In this document: positions 51,171-64,000 of the stretch, piece by piece
Numbering within the stretch: position 1 is the stretch's first letter
How the letters are laid out: every line of letters begins with the position of its first letter
Source: Streptomyces chrestomyceticus JCM 4735
GTDB lineage: Bacteria > Actinomycetota > Actinomycetes > Streptomycetales > Streptomycetaceae
Direction of reading: 5' to 3'
Assembly: GCF_003865135.1 (NCBI RefSeq)
Contig: NZ_BHZC01000001.1
Location: forward strand, 5,518,001 to 5,582,000
DNA length: 64,000 bases
Position numbers and translations under genes: made by a program
The notes under the pieces: model-generated
What the model saw: only the letters and a program-made list of their open reading frames with translations
The model's database searches: none
Told to the model about the DNA's origin: nothing

Positions 51171-51221
51171 CACGGCCCGGCGACGGGTCCCGTACGGAAC
51201 GGGGCCGGTCGCCGGGCCGTG
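51171..51221. terminator. Hairpin between convergent MMPL and serine hydrolase genes
   Basis: Perfect 14-bp arms (CACGGCCCGGCGAC at 51171-51184, partner at 51208-51221) enclose 23 bases that can fold further. Three near-copies of CCGTGTCCGCGT follow at about 51221-51262. Suitable for ending both convergent transcripts. Confidence 0.6.
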
Positions 51222-51278
51222 CCGTGTCCGCGTGCCGTGTCCGCGTCGCCGTGTCCGCGTGCCGGTCGGCGGGTCTCC

Positions 51279-52475
51279 TCAGGCGGCGTCCCCGGCCTGC
51301 CCCAGCGCCGCGTACACCGCCTCGACCAGCTTCAGGTTGCGGGTGTCGTCACCCGTCGTGCCGCCCCCGAAGCTGTTCATCACATACGCGTATGCCAGGC
51401 GGTTCTCCGGGTCGGCGAAGGCGAGCGAGCCGCCCGCGCCGCCATGGCCGAAGGCCGTCCGGTTCGGGCCGAAGTAGTGGGACTCGTTGAGCATGTAGCC
51501 GGAGGCCCAGGCGAACGGCAGGTCCTCCGGCGCGAACGCGCCGAGCACCAGGTCGCGTTCGCCGGGCCGGCTCTGCCGTTCCCGCAGGGCCGCGAGGGTG
51601 CCCGGGCCGACCAGCTCGCCGTCGCCCAGCGCGCGGTAGACCGCCGCCAGGCCGCGCGCGGTGGCGTTGCCGTTGCCGGCGGGGATCTCGGCCGAGCGGC
51701 ACGCGGCGCTGTTCACGTCCCCCATGGGCATGTGGCGCATGGCGAGCGCCAGCGGGGCGAACGGGTGGGAGTCCAGGGACCGTACGGTCCCGTCCGGAAT
51801 GCCCGGGAACGCGCTGCTGAGGACGCCGTCGCCCTCCGGGCCGATGAACTGGGCGCAGCGGCCGTGCTCCGAGGCGGGCGTGCCGATGTACAGGTCGGCG
51901 CCGAGCGGCTCGGTGATCTCCGTACGCAGGAAGGTGCCGAGCGAGACCCCGGTGATACGGCGGACGACCTCGCCGACCAGGAAGCCGAAGCTGACGGCGT
52001 GGTAGCCCTGCGCGGTGCCCGGCTCCCACCACGGCTCGGTGGCGGCCAGTACGGCGCAGGTCTTCTCCCAGTCGTACACGTCCTCGGCCGTCAGCGGCTC
52101 GCGGGGGCCGATCAGGCCCACGCGGTGCGAGAGCAGCCAGCGCACCGGCACCTCGCCCTTGCCGGCCTGCGCGAACTCCGGCCAGTAGCGGGCGACGGGC
52201 GCGTCCAGGTCCAGCTCGCCGCGGTCGGCGAGCAGATGGGCGCACAGGGCGGTCATGCCCTTGCTCGTCGAGTACACGGTGACCAGCGTGTCGCGCTCCC
52301 AGGGGCGGGTGCCGTCGGCGTCCGCGTGCCCGCCCCACAGGTCGACGACGGGCTCCCCGTCCAGCCACACCGCGACCGCGGCGCCCACCTCGTCGCGTTC
52401 GGCGAAGTTGCGCGCGAACTCGGCCCGTACGGTCTCGAACTGCGGGGCACAGGTGCCCTGAACGGCTGTCGTCAC
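51279..52475 (-). CDS. Beta-lactamase-fold serine hydrolase (EstB-like)
   Basis: 398 aa class C beta-lactamase-like esterase or peptidase without signal peptide. FETVRAEFARNFAERDEVGA and VAVWLDGEPVVDLWGGHADA open the domain; VYSTSKGMTALCAHLLADRG carries the catalytic SxxK (STSK); YHAVSFGFLVGEVVRRITG contains the YxN-equivalent Tyr; FGHGGAGGSLAFADPENRLA is the HGG-type third motif. GTG 52475 is preferred (GAGGAG nine bases upstream); the open frame runs 14 codons further. It resembles the serine hydrolase at 57641, so the two are paralogues. Confidence 0.88.
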   Translation of the reverse strand: MTTAVQGTCAPQFETVRAEFARNFAERDEVGAAVAVWLDGEPVVDLWGGHADADGTRPWERDTLVTVYSTSKGMTALCAHLLADRGELDLDAPVARYWPEFAQAGKGEVPVRWLLSHRVGLIGPREPLTAEDVYDWEKTCAVLAATEPWWEPGTAQGYHAVSFGFLVGEVVRRITGVSLGTFLRTEITEPLGADLYIGTPASEHGRCAQFIGPEGDGVLSSAFPGIPDGTVRSLDSHPFAPLALAMRHMPMGDVNSAACRSAEIPAGNGNATARGLAAVYRALGDGELVGPGTLAALRERQSRPGERDLVLGAFAPEDLPFAWASGYMLNESHYFGPNRTAFGHGGAGGSLAFADPENRLAYAYVMNSFGGGTTGDDTRNLKLVEAVYAALGQAGDAA

Positions 52476-52631
52476 GGTCGGCGGCTCCTCACGCGGGCTG
52501 CATGGTTGCCTCGGCAACCTAACTCCGGGCCGCGGCCCCGTCCAGGACGCCGCTGGACACTTGGACGGCCCTTGGCGCGATCCCGCCCCCGGAGTCTCCC
52601 GTTGTGCCCTCAGAGCGCCTTCACAGCGCCC

Positions 52632-57551
<4,920 letters not shown>

Positions 57552-57640
57552 CGGCACCCCCGCACACCGCGTCCGCCGCCGCCCCTGGTCACCAGCACTG
57601 ATCCGCGCGTTGCACCATTGATAGGTCACAAACGCGACGG

Positions 57641-58846
57641 ATGAGTGGGAAGCGGGAAACAGTGGTGGACGTCCAGGGCACGGTCGCGGACGGCTTCGAG
57701 CCGGTCCGGGACGCCTTTGCGGCCAACTTCGCGCGGCGCGGCGAGCGCGGCGCGGCTGTCGCCGTCTACCGGCACGGGCGCAAGATCGTCGACCTGTGGG
57801 GCGGCAGCCGGGACGCCGACGCCCCCGCGGACGGCGGCGCCCCCTGGGAGGCGGACACCGCCCAGGTCGTCCGCTCCGCCACCAAGGGCGTCGCCGCGAT
57901 CGTCCCGCTCCTGCTGCACCAGCGCGGCCTGCTCGACCTGGACGCGCCCGTCGGCACGTACTGGCCCGAGTTCAAGGCCGCCGGCAAGGACCGCGTCCTG
58001 GTCCGCCACCTCCTCTCGCACCGCGCCGGGCTGCCTGTCCTGGACACCCCGCTCACCCCGGAACAGGCCGTCGACGGCGTCAGCGGCCCCGCCGCCCTCG
58101 CCGCCCAGGCCCCCGCCTGGACCCCCGGCACCGAGCACGGCTACCACGCCCAGACCTATAGCTGGCTGCTGGCCGAACTGGTACGGCGGGTCACCGGCCG
58201 CACCATCGGCACCTGGATCGCCGACGAGATATCCGGCCCCCTCGGCCTGGAACTGTGGGTCGGCGCACCCGCCGACGCGCTCGCCCGCACCGGCCGCCTG
58301 GCCGACGTCGAGGCACCGGCCCCGCCCGCCGCGGCCGGACTGCGCGTCCGCCCCAAGCGCAGCGTCACCGACGCCTACCGCGACCCCGCCTCCCTCACCC
58401 GGCGCGCCTTCGGCGCCATCACCCCGGCCCCCGACGAGAACGCCGACGCCTACCGCGCCGCCGAACTCCCCGCCTCCAACGGCATCGCCACCGCCCGCGC
58501 CCTGGCCCGCTGCTACGCGGCGCTCATCGGCCCCGTCGACGGCCACCCCCGCCTCTTCGCGCCCGCCACCCTCACCCTGGCCCGTACGGAGGAGTCCGCG
58601 GGCCCCGACCGCACCCTCGTGGTCAGCACCCGCTTCGGCCTCGGCCACATGCTGCACGGGCCCGCCGCGCCCCTCCTGGGCCCCGGCTCCTTCGGGCACC
58701 CCGGCCGCGGCGGCTGCCTGGCCTTCGCCGACCCCGAGTCCGGCACCGCCTTCGGCTACGTCACCAACGGCATGCAGCAGAACGTGACGGCCGACCCGCG
58801 GGCCCAGGCGCTGGTACGGGGGCTGCGGGCAGCGCTGGAGGGCTGA
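57641..58846 (+). CDS. Beta-lactamase-fold serine hydrolase (EstB-like), second copy
   Basis: 401 aa, cytoplasmic by absence of a signal peptide. VQGTVADGFEPVRDAFAANF and VAVYRHGRKIVDLWGGSRDA match the copy at 51279-52475. VVRSATKGVAAIVPLLLHQR carries SxxK (SATK); YHAQTYSWLLAELVRRVTGR the conserved Tyr region; FGHPGRGGCLAFADPESGTA the third motif. ATG 57641 is used, although two in-frame GTGs seven and eight codons downstream are also possible. It stands alone after the nickel/cobalt transporter, on the same strand, 90 bases apart. Confidence 0.87.
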   Translation: MSGKRETVVDVQGTVADGFEPVRDAFAANFARRGERGAAVAVYRHGRKIVDLWGGSRDADAPADGGAPWEADTAQVVRSATKGVAAIVPLLLHQRGLLDLDAPVGTYWPEFKAAGKDRVLVRHLLSHRAGLPVLDTPLTPEQAVDGVSGPAALAAQAPAWTPGTEHGYHAQTYSWLLAELVRRVTGRTIGTWIADEISGPLGLELWVGAPADALARTGRLADVEAPAPPAAAGLRVRPKRSVTDAYRDPASLTRRAFGAITPAPDENADAYRAAELPASNGIATARALARCYAALIGPVDGHPRLFAPATLTLARTEESAGPDRTLVVSTRFGLGHMLHGPAAPLLGPGSFGHPGRGGCLAFADPESGTAFGYVTNGMQQNVTADPRAQALVRGLRAALEG

Positions 58847-58925
58847 GCGCGCGGTACGGACGTGTCGTAAGGGGCGGGAGGGGCACCCGTACGCCTGACA
58901 CGTCCGCCCACCCCAAGGAGCCGGC

Positions 58926-59087
58926 ATGGCCGAGCAGCGCAAGATCAAGGACCCCCGGGAAGCCGGACCGGCCCAGGACAAGCCCAAGCCGCTGAACAGC
59001 GAGCGGGACCGCAGTGCCGAGGAGGTCAACGCGGACCAGCCGTCCGTACGCGGCGAGAAGCCGAAGCCGGCCCCGAAGCGGTACTGA
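58926..59087 (+). CDS. Small hydrophilic protein, unknown function
   Basis: 53 aa, rich in Lys, Pro, Glu and Asp, with no Cys, Trp or Phe and no hydrophobic core, so probably disordered. It starts MAEQRKIKDPREAGPAQDKP and ends in two Lys-Pro blocks (GEKPKPAPKRY). ATG 58926 follows AAGGAG by five bases, an excellent ribosome site, and third positions are G/C-biased, which together support a real gene. No family recognised. Confidence 0.6.
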   Translation: MAEQRKIKDPREAGPAQDKPKPLNSERDRSAEEVNADQPSVRGEKPKPAPKRY

Positions 59088-59188
59088 CCCGGAGGCCAGA
59101 GCCCGGTACCGGCCCTGAACCAGGCACGCGGTACCGGCCGGGCCGACGCCCTCTGTTGCCCGTGGGTCGCATGCGCCAAGGTGGGCGC

Positions 59189-60004
59189 ATGAGGCGATTC
59201 GACGGCTACCGCGTACTGATCACCGGCGCCGGCCAGGGCATCGGCGAGGCCACCGCCCGGCGGCTCGCCACCGAGGGCGCGCGGGTCCTGGTCACCGACC
59301 TGGACGGGGAACGGGCCGAGCGGGCGGCGGCCGCCATCCGGGACAGCGCCGAGGTACGCGACAGCGGCGGCACCGCCGAGGCGCTCGCCTGCGACGTCGC
59401 GGACCGCACCGCCGTCGAGGCGGCCGTCGGACACGCCGTACGGCGCTTCGGCGGCCTCGACGTGCTGGTCAACAACGCCTGCCGCTGCACCCCCGACGCC
59501 CCGCTCTTCGACGGCCAACGGGACGAGGACTGGGCCGGCGACCTGGACGTCACCCTCAACGGCGCGTACCGCTGCGCCCGCGCCGCCCTGCCCCACCTGG
59601 CCGCCGCGGACGGCCGCGGCGCGATCGTCAGCGTCGGCTCGGTCAACGGCGAGCAGGACTTCGGCAACCACGCCTACAGCGCCGCCAAGGCGGGCCTGGC
59701 CTCCCTCACCCGTACCCTCGCGGGCGAGGCGGCCGGGCGGGGCGTACGGGTCAACCTGATCGCGCCCGGCACGGTCGACACCCCCAACTGGGGCGACCGC
59801 CCCGAAGCGCTGGAGCGCGCAGCAGCCGAGTACCCCCTGGGCCGCGTCGGCCGCCCCGCCGACATCGCCGCCGCCGTCGCCTTCCTGGCCTCCTCCGACG
59901 CAGCCTGGATCACCGGCGTCACGCTCCCGGTGGACGGCGGCATCCTGATCGCCAACACGTCCCTGAGCCGGGCGCTGCGCGGCGGCCCGGAAGCGCCCCG
60001 CTAG
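59189..60004 (+). CDS. Short-chain dehydrogenase/reductase
   Basis: 271 aa classical SDR. VLITGAGQGIGEATARRLAT is the cofactor loop (TGxxxGIG), CDVA and NNA motifs follow (VLVNNACRCTPDAPLF), then SVGSVNGEQDF (catalytic Ser) and HAYSAAKAGLASLTRTLAGE (Tyr-x3-Lys), and the C-terminal GRVGRPADIAAAVAFLASSD with GVTLPVDGG. Probably NAD(P)H-dependent dehydrogenation of an unknown alcohol. ATG 59189 follows AAGGTGGG. Its last four bases overlap the end of the convergent DMT transporter gene. Confidence 0.88.
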   Translation: MRRFDGYRVLITGAGQGIGEATARRLATEGARVLVTDLDGERAERAAAAIRDSAEVRDSGGTAEALACDVADRTAVEAAVGHAVRRFGGLDVLVNNACRCTPDAPLFDGQRDEDWAGDLDVTLNGAYRCARAALPHLAAADGRGAIVSVGSVNGEQDFGNHAYSAAKAGLASLTRTLAGEAAGRGVRVNLIAPGTVDTPNWGDRPEALERAAAEYPLGRVGRPADIAAAVAFLASSDAAWITGVTLPVDGGILIANTSLSRALRGGPEAPR

Positions 60005-60846
60005 CGCAGCATCAGTGCGATGCCCGCGACCATCAGCCCCGCCGCCGCGAGACGCGGGGCGCCGAAACGTTCCTTGAAGAACAGGGTGCCGATGGCGGCC
60101 CCCACGATGATCGAGGACTCCCGGAGCGCGGCGATCGGCGCCAGGTCGGCCCGCGTCTGGGCCCACAGGACCAGGCCGTACGCGAACACGGACAGCACAC
60201 CCCCGAGCGCGCCGCGCAGCGCCACCGGGCGCAACTGGGCCGCCAGCAGCCGGCGCCGGGTGACCAGCGCGTACACGGGGATCGCCAGACCTTCGAGGAC
60301 CATCAGCCAGCCGATGTAGCCGAGCGAGGTGCCGGAGGCGCGGACACCGACGCCGTCCACCGTCGTGTACGAGGCGATGGCCAGCCCGGTGGCGAGGGCG
60401 GCGACGATGGCCGGCCAGTGCGGCTTCGTGCCGGAACCCCGGATGCCCCACAGCGCCAGGCCGACCAGGCCCGCCGAGGCCAGCACCACGCCGGCCAGCG
60501 CCCAGGCGTCGGGCACCTCCCCGACGAAGACGGCGGCCAGGACCGTGACGGCGAGCGGCGCGGTGCCCCGCGCGATGGGGTACATCTGCCCGAACTCGCC
60601 CATGCGGAAGGACTGCATCAGCAGCACCTGGTAGACGATGTGCAGCACGGTGGAGCCGGCGAGCGGGAGCCAGGCGGCGGGCGCGGGCAGCGGCGCGAAG
60701 CCGGCCAGCACCGCGCCGCAGACCGCACCGCCGCCGCCGACCAGCGTGAAGGCGATGAGCTGGTCCTCGATGTGGTGCGCGATCGCGTTCCAGCTCGCGT
60801 GGGTGACGGCGGCGGTCAGGACCGCCGCGACGACCAGCGGGCTCAT
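60001..60846 (-). CDS. EamA/DMT-superfamily transporter
   Basis: 281 aa inner-membrane protein with ten predicted helices in two EamA repeats: LVVAAVLTAAVTHASWNAIA to AWALAGVVLASAGLVGLALW, then PAIVAALATGLAIASYTTVD to LAAAGLMVAGIALML. Typical drug/metabolite exporters of this family move amino acids or small metabolites; the substrate is unknown. The ATG gives the standard short N-terminus directly before helix 1. Tail-to-tail with the SDR gene. Confidence 0.88.
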   Translation of the reverse strand: MSPLVVAAVLTAAVTHASWNAIAHHIEDQLIAFTLVGGGGAVCGAVLAGFAPLPAPAAWLPLAGSTVLHIVYQVLLMQSFRMGEFGQMYPIARGTAPLAVTVLAAVFVGEVPDAWALAGVVLASAGLVGLALWGIRGSGTKPHWPAIVAALATGLAIASYTTVDGVGVRASGTSLGYIGWLMVLEGLAIPVYALVTRRRLLAAQLRPVALRGALGGVLSVFAYGLVLWAQTRADLAPIAALRESSIIVGAAIGTLFFKERFGAPRLAAAGLMVAGIALMLR

Positions 60847-61038
60847 GCGGCGCGCTCGCGCACGTCGGCCGCCCGGTTCCGCGCGTACGGGGCCGGGAGT
60901 CCGGGGGCGGCGCCGGGGGCCGGTGGGCGGGGAGCTTCATGACCGTACGGGAAATGGCGCATGACCCGCACGCTAGCTGTAGCTGTACGGGCCATGCGAT
61001 GGTGCGCGGGCGGGGTGGGGGAGATCACCCCGGGACGG

Positions 61039-61067
61039 CCCGGGGCACCGCGGGAGGGCGCCCCGGG
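61039..61067 (-). terminator. Probable terminator of the penicillin-binding protein gene
   Basis: CCCGGGGC (61039-61046) and GCCCCGGG (61060-61067) form a perfect 8-bp stem with a 13-base loop, ten bases past the stop of the minus-strand gene ending at 61078. GC-rich and without a T tract, so only moderately supported. Confidence 0.45.
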
Positions 61068-61077
61068 GCGGCGGGCC

Positions 61078-62736
61078 TCAGCCCGCCGACAGGATCGAGC
61101 GGACCACCGGCCCGGCGTTCGAGCCGCCGTGGCCGCTGGCCGGGACCACGGCGGCCGCCGCGACGTCGCCGCGGTAGGCGGTGAACCAGGCGTTCGGCTT
61201 CTCCTGCCCGTCGACCTCGGCCGAGCCGGTCTTCGCGCCGATGTCGCCGCTGAGCCCGGACATCGCCTCCGCCGCCGTGCCGGACGTGGCGGTCAGCTTC
61301 ATCAGCGACTTCACCGCGGACGCGGTGTCCGGCTTCATCGCGCGCGGGGCCTTGGCCAGCGCCCGGCCGTCCAGCGACGGCGCGACGATGTACGGCTGGT
61401 GGAAGCCGCCGTTCTGCACGGTCGCGGCGACGGAGGCGACGGTCAGCGGGTTCATCCGCACCCCGCCCTGCCCGATCAGCGAGGCGGCCATCTGCGCGTC
61501 GCTCTGCACCGGCACCGCGCCGTCGAAGGTCGGGATGCCGGTCTGCCAGTTCAGGCCGATGCCGAAGACGTCCCTGGCCTGCTTCGTCAGGTCGTCGTCG
61601 GCGAGCTTGGGCGCCATGGAGATGAAGGCGTTGTTGCAGGACGCGGCGAAGCTCTGCGCGAAGGTGCCGTCCTTGATCTCGGTCTTGTTCAGGTTCTGGA
61701 ACTTCCAGCCGCCGACCGTCACGAACTTCTCGCACGGGTGCGGCTTGTCCGGCGCCGTCAGGCCCTTGTCGATGAGCATCGAAGCCGTCACGATCTTCAT
61801 CGTCGAGCCGGGCGCCAGTGAGCCCTGGGTAGCCGTGTTGAAGCCCTTCTCCGGGGAGTTGGCGATGGCCAGGATCTCGCCGGTGCTCGGCTTGAGGGCC
61901 ACCGCGGACGCCTTCGGCTTGCCCTTGACCGCCTTCTCCGCCGCCGCCTGCACCTTGGCGTCCAGCGTGGTCTTCAGGGTGCCCGGCGTGCCCTTGGAGA
62001 GCACCTTCAGCGTCTCGTCGGGCTGCTGCGTCGCCTTGTCACCGCGGGCCCGGTGGACGGACAGCTCCACGCCGGGCTTGCCGTCCGTCTTCTTGCCGTA
62101 CTTGTCGCGCAGGCTGTCCAGCACCCCGGCCAGCGCCGGGTGCGCCTCCTTGGTCAGCTCGGCGCCGTTGCGGTCCACGGCCTTGATGGGCGGCGCCTCG
62201 GCCTCGCCGGTCCGCAGCACGTCGCCCTTGCCCAGCTTGGGGTGCAGGATGCTCGGGGCCCAGGCGATCCGCGGCTCGCCGGTCTCCTTGTCGCGCTTGA
62301 CGGTCAGTGAGGTGCCGTACGAGACGGGAGCCTTCAGGTTCTTGTACGAGATCTGCGCGGCGACCGTGTAGGCGACCTTGTCGCCGGCGGCCTTGCCCGG
62401 GGTGAGCTTCAGGTCCGTGAAGTGGGTCTGCTTCGGGTACGCGGCCAGGCCGGCGGCGGCCGCCTTGGCGTCGTCCGTGAGAGCGGCGGCCTTGTCGGCG
62501 GCGCCCGCCCGCCAGGCGTCCAGGAACTTCCCCGCGGTGCCGGTGACTTCCTCGGCGGACAGCGGGCCGGACTTCACCTCGGGCGCCGCGTCACCGGGCT
62601 TGCCGTCCCGGGCCGCGCGGACCTCCTGGGCCTGATCGCCGTCGCCGGACCCGCCGAGCAGCGTGTAGCCGCCGACGCCGCCCACGACCAGGGCCACCGC
62701 CCCGCCGATCAGCCCGTACCTCACCTCACGGCGCAT
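61078..62736 (-). CDS. Penicillin-binding protein, class B transpeptidase with MecA-like N-terminal domain
   Basis: 552 aa, membrane-anchored outside by one N-terminal helix (VRYGLIGGAVALVVGGVGGY). Residues about 55-160 form an NTF2-like MecA_N domain (SAEEVTGTAGKFLDAWRAGA), followed by a dimerisation-type region and the transpeptidase with all three motifs: SLAPGSTMKIVTASML (SxxK), FAASCNNAF (SxN as SCN) and GDIGAKTGSAEV (KTG). It crosslinks peptidoglycan and is the target of beta-lactams. The ATG follows GGGAGGGG. Well separated from neighbours, so probably transcribed alone. Confidence 0.93.
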   Translation of the reverse strand: MRREVRYGLIGGAVALVVGGVGGYTLLGGSGDGDQAQEVRAARDGKPGDAAPEVKSGPLSAEEVTGTAGKFLDAWRAGAADKAAALTDDAKAAAAGLAAYPKQTHFTDLKLTPGKAAGDKVAYTVAAQISYKNLKAPVSYGTSLTVKRDKETGEPRIAWAPSILHPKLGKGDVLRTGEAEAPPIKAVDRNGAELTKEAHPALAGVLDSLRDKYGKKTDGKPGVELSVHRARGDKATQQPDETLKVLSKGTPGTLKTTLDAKVQAAAEKAVKGKPKASAVALKPSTGEILAIANSPEKGFNTATQGSLAPGSTMKIVTASMLIDKGLTAPDKPHPCEKFVTVGGWKFQNLNKTEIKDGTFAQSFAASCNNAFISMAPKLADDDLTKQARDVFGIGLNWQTGIPTFDGAVPVQSDAQMAASLIGQGGVRMNPLTVASVAATVQNGGFHQPYIVAPSLDGRALAKAPRAMKPDTASAVKSLMKLTATSGTAAEAMSGLSGDIGAKTGSAEVDGQEKPNAWFTAYRGDVAAAAVVPASGHGGSNAGPVVRSILSAG

Positions 62737-62870
62737 GTCGCCGATCCCCTCCCGAATCCTCGTTCTTCAGCACGCACACAAGAACGTGCAGCGCACTCTA
62801 TGGGACACGGGGTGCGGGAGGGAGTTCCGGCCCGGTGACGCGGGCGGCCCCGGTGGGGCGGCGCGGCGTC

Positions 62871-63218
62871 TCAGGTGTGCGGCTGCTGCCGGGGCGGCCG
62901 GCGCTGCCAGCGCTGGGTGGCGACGACCTCCACCGGGTTGATGCGGAAGACCGTGGTCTTCTGCCCGTCCACCTCGGTCGTGGCCTGGAGGCCGGGAGCG
63001 TCGCCGAGCAGCGCGTTGCTGCTCTCCTGCCAGGTCAGCCCCGGGTAGTGCTGCCGTTCGCCCCAGATCTCGGCCTCCTCCCTGGCCTGCTCGATGTCGA
63101 GGAACGCGGCGAGGGCCAGCTCCTTGCAGGCGGGCGCGACGGTGCGCAGCGAGCCGTGGTCCTCGACCTGTTCCGGCTTGTTGTGCTCGATGACGTAGAC
63201 GATCTTCGGTGTGCTCAA
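62871..63218 (-). CDS. Hypothetical protein, TTG start
   Basis: 115 aa, not recognised as a family. It starts at TTG 63218, six bases after GGGAGGGA, the only well-placed start. Sequence shows a beta-strand (PKIVYVIEHNKPEQ), a helix with KELALAAFLDIEQAREEAEI and a second sheet (GLQATTEVDGQKTTVFRINP), a compact alpha/beta fold of the kind seen in small accessory proteins. No signal or membrane segment, so cytoplasmic. It is divergent in function from the penicillin-binding protein gene downstream, 134 bases away. Confidence 0.7.
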   Translation of the reverse strand: MSTPKIVYVIEHNKPEQVEDHGSLRTVAPACKELALAAFLDIEQAREEAEIWGERQHYPGLTWQESSNALLGDAPGLQATTEVDGQKTTVFRINPVEVVATQRWQRRPPRQQPHT

Positions 63219-63517
63219 CTACGGTCCCTCCCTGCCCGTCCGGGCTCCAGGGCAGCGATCGGCATTGACCGGCATCGTTCGATGACGGCCAAGTATGACC
63301 GCCGCCCCTGCGCGGACGGCGCTTTCGGCGTACAGGTCCCGGCCGTGTCGTACCCGGGGCCCGGGTGACGGGGGACGACGACGCCCCGCCCCATGAGGAG
63401 GAGTGCCCCGTCCGGCGCGCCGGACGCCAAACGGCCCGCCATCGGCCCTCGATGCGCCGGCTACCCGCACGAGGACCGCCCGCCGCCCACGTGCCCCCGG
63501 AGACCGTCAGCAGTGCC

Positions 63518-64000
63518 CTAGACCCACGTGTCGAACCACATCCGGTTGTGCCAGGCGCTCTTGGGGATCGGCTGTCCGGTGTACAGCGGGTAGAAGTAGA
63601 TGAAGTTCCAGATGATGAGCAGGACGAGGACTCCGGCGCCCACCGCGCCGACCGCGCGCCGCCGTTCGCTGGATCCCGGCGGGCCGAGGACGGCGCCGAT
63701 CATCATGGCCAGGGCCAGGCACACGAACGGCACGAACACCACCGCGTAGAACAGGAAGATCGTCCGGTCCTGGTACAGGAACCACGGCAGGTAGCCCGCC
63801 GCGATGCCGCAGGCGATGGCGCCCGCCCGCCAGTCGCGCTTGAACAGCCAGCGGTAGAGCACGTACAGGAGCGCGAAGCAGCCCGCCCACCACAGCAGGG
63901 GAGTGCCCAGCGCGAGCACTTCCCGTGCGCAGCCCTCGGCCGCCTTGCAGCCGTCGTGCCCCATCTTGGGGTCCTCGTAGAAGTACGAGACGGGACGGCC
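63518..64000 (-). CDS. Membrane mannosyltransferase (PMT-like), C-terminal fragment at window edge
   Basis: The visible 160 residues are the C-terminus of a larger membrane protein that continues past the window edge. The frame is open to 64000 (RPVSYFYEDPKMGHDGCKAA), so the Met at 63964 is internal. Four or five helices (LALGTPLLWWAGCFALLYVL, ACGIAAGYLPWFLYQDRTIF, LFYAVVFVPFVCLALAMMIG, GVLVLLIIWNFIYFYPLYTG) and the ending IPKSAWHNRMWFDTWV match the C-terminal module of actinobacterial dolichyl/polyprenyl-phosphate-mannose protein mannosyltransferases, which O-mannosylate exported proteins. The catalytic N-terminal part is not visible. Confidence 0.85.
   Translation of the reverse strand, partial: GRPVSYFYEDPKMGHDGCKAAEGCAREVLALGTPLLWWAGCFALLYVLYRWLFKRDWRAGAIACGIAAGYLPWFLYQDRTIFLFYAVVFVPFVCLALAMMIGAVLGPPGSSERRRAVGAVGAGVLVLLIIWNFIYFYPLYTGQPIPKSAWHNRMWFDTWV

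Overview
The window is high-GC actinobacterial DNA and almost certainly Streptomyces. The signs are strong G/C bias at third codon positions, GTG starts, stop-start overlaps of the ATGA/GTGA type, a sepX/glpR divisome gene, a DUF397 plus XRE/DUF5753 pair, and sugar ABC transporters without their own ATPase gene. No integrase, IS element, CRISPR array or replication origin was recognised.

Layout. 1-5.3 kb: core block galU (5' truncated), glp/moeA, moaC, mog/moaB, a GNAT acetyltransferase and sepX, combining molybdopterin-type genes with a divisome membrane protein. 5.3-11.3 kb: tRNA-Ala(CGC) with promoter and terminator, then a large RHS-repeat polymorphic toxin with a nuclease-like tip and a SUKH immunity gene, lower in GC than the rest. 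11.5-13.5 kb: a frameshifted HTH gene, a G-run-rich gene-free stretch and an M23 peptidase. 13.7-26.1 kb: a coherent N-glycan utilisation locus. A LacI regulator carrying an in-frame 30-bp minisatellite is divergent from a binding protein, two permeases, a GH5-like hydrolase, a Tat-exported GH85 endo-beta-N-acetylglucosaminidase and a GH38 alpha-mannosidase. The likely logic is that GH85 releases high-mannose glycans outside, the ABC system imports them, and GH38 with the GH5 enzyme trims them inside, under LacI control.

26.6-37 kb: accessory genes. These include a lipoprotein plus orphan histidine kinase, DUF1269, GNAT and kinase-like proteins, exonuclease III, an ATP-grasp protein, the XRE/DUF397 pair, and a divergent set of two tiny paralogous Cys/His proteins followed by a PCMT-like methyltransferase. 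37.3-43.6 kb: oxidoreductase plus AraC regulator, then a MerR regulator divergent from a Baeyer-Villiger monooxygenase, alpha/beta-hydrolase and SDR operon. 43.7-54.7 kb: cell-envelope and proteolysis genes (L,D-transpeptidase-like, tricorn protease), a TetR-MMPL pair with operator-like palindromes, a serine hydrolase and an MFS pump with a C-terminal MarR-like domain. 54.8-64 kb: a nickel/cobalt ECF transporter (CbiM-N fusion, CbiQ, CbiO), a second serine hydrolase, an SDR, a DMT transporter, a penicillin-binding protein and the C-terminal end of a mannosyltransferase-like membrane protein.

A striking feature is that six plus-strand genes between 11.5 and 36.5 kb are each broken by what looks like loss of one C from a C run (C4 in five cases, C6 in one). 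Restoring one C gives a full-length family member every time. These are either recent inactivations or, more likely, homopolymer errors in the sequence; they are annotated as frameshifted genes.
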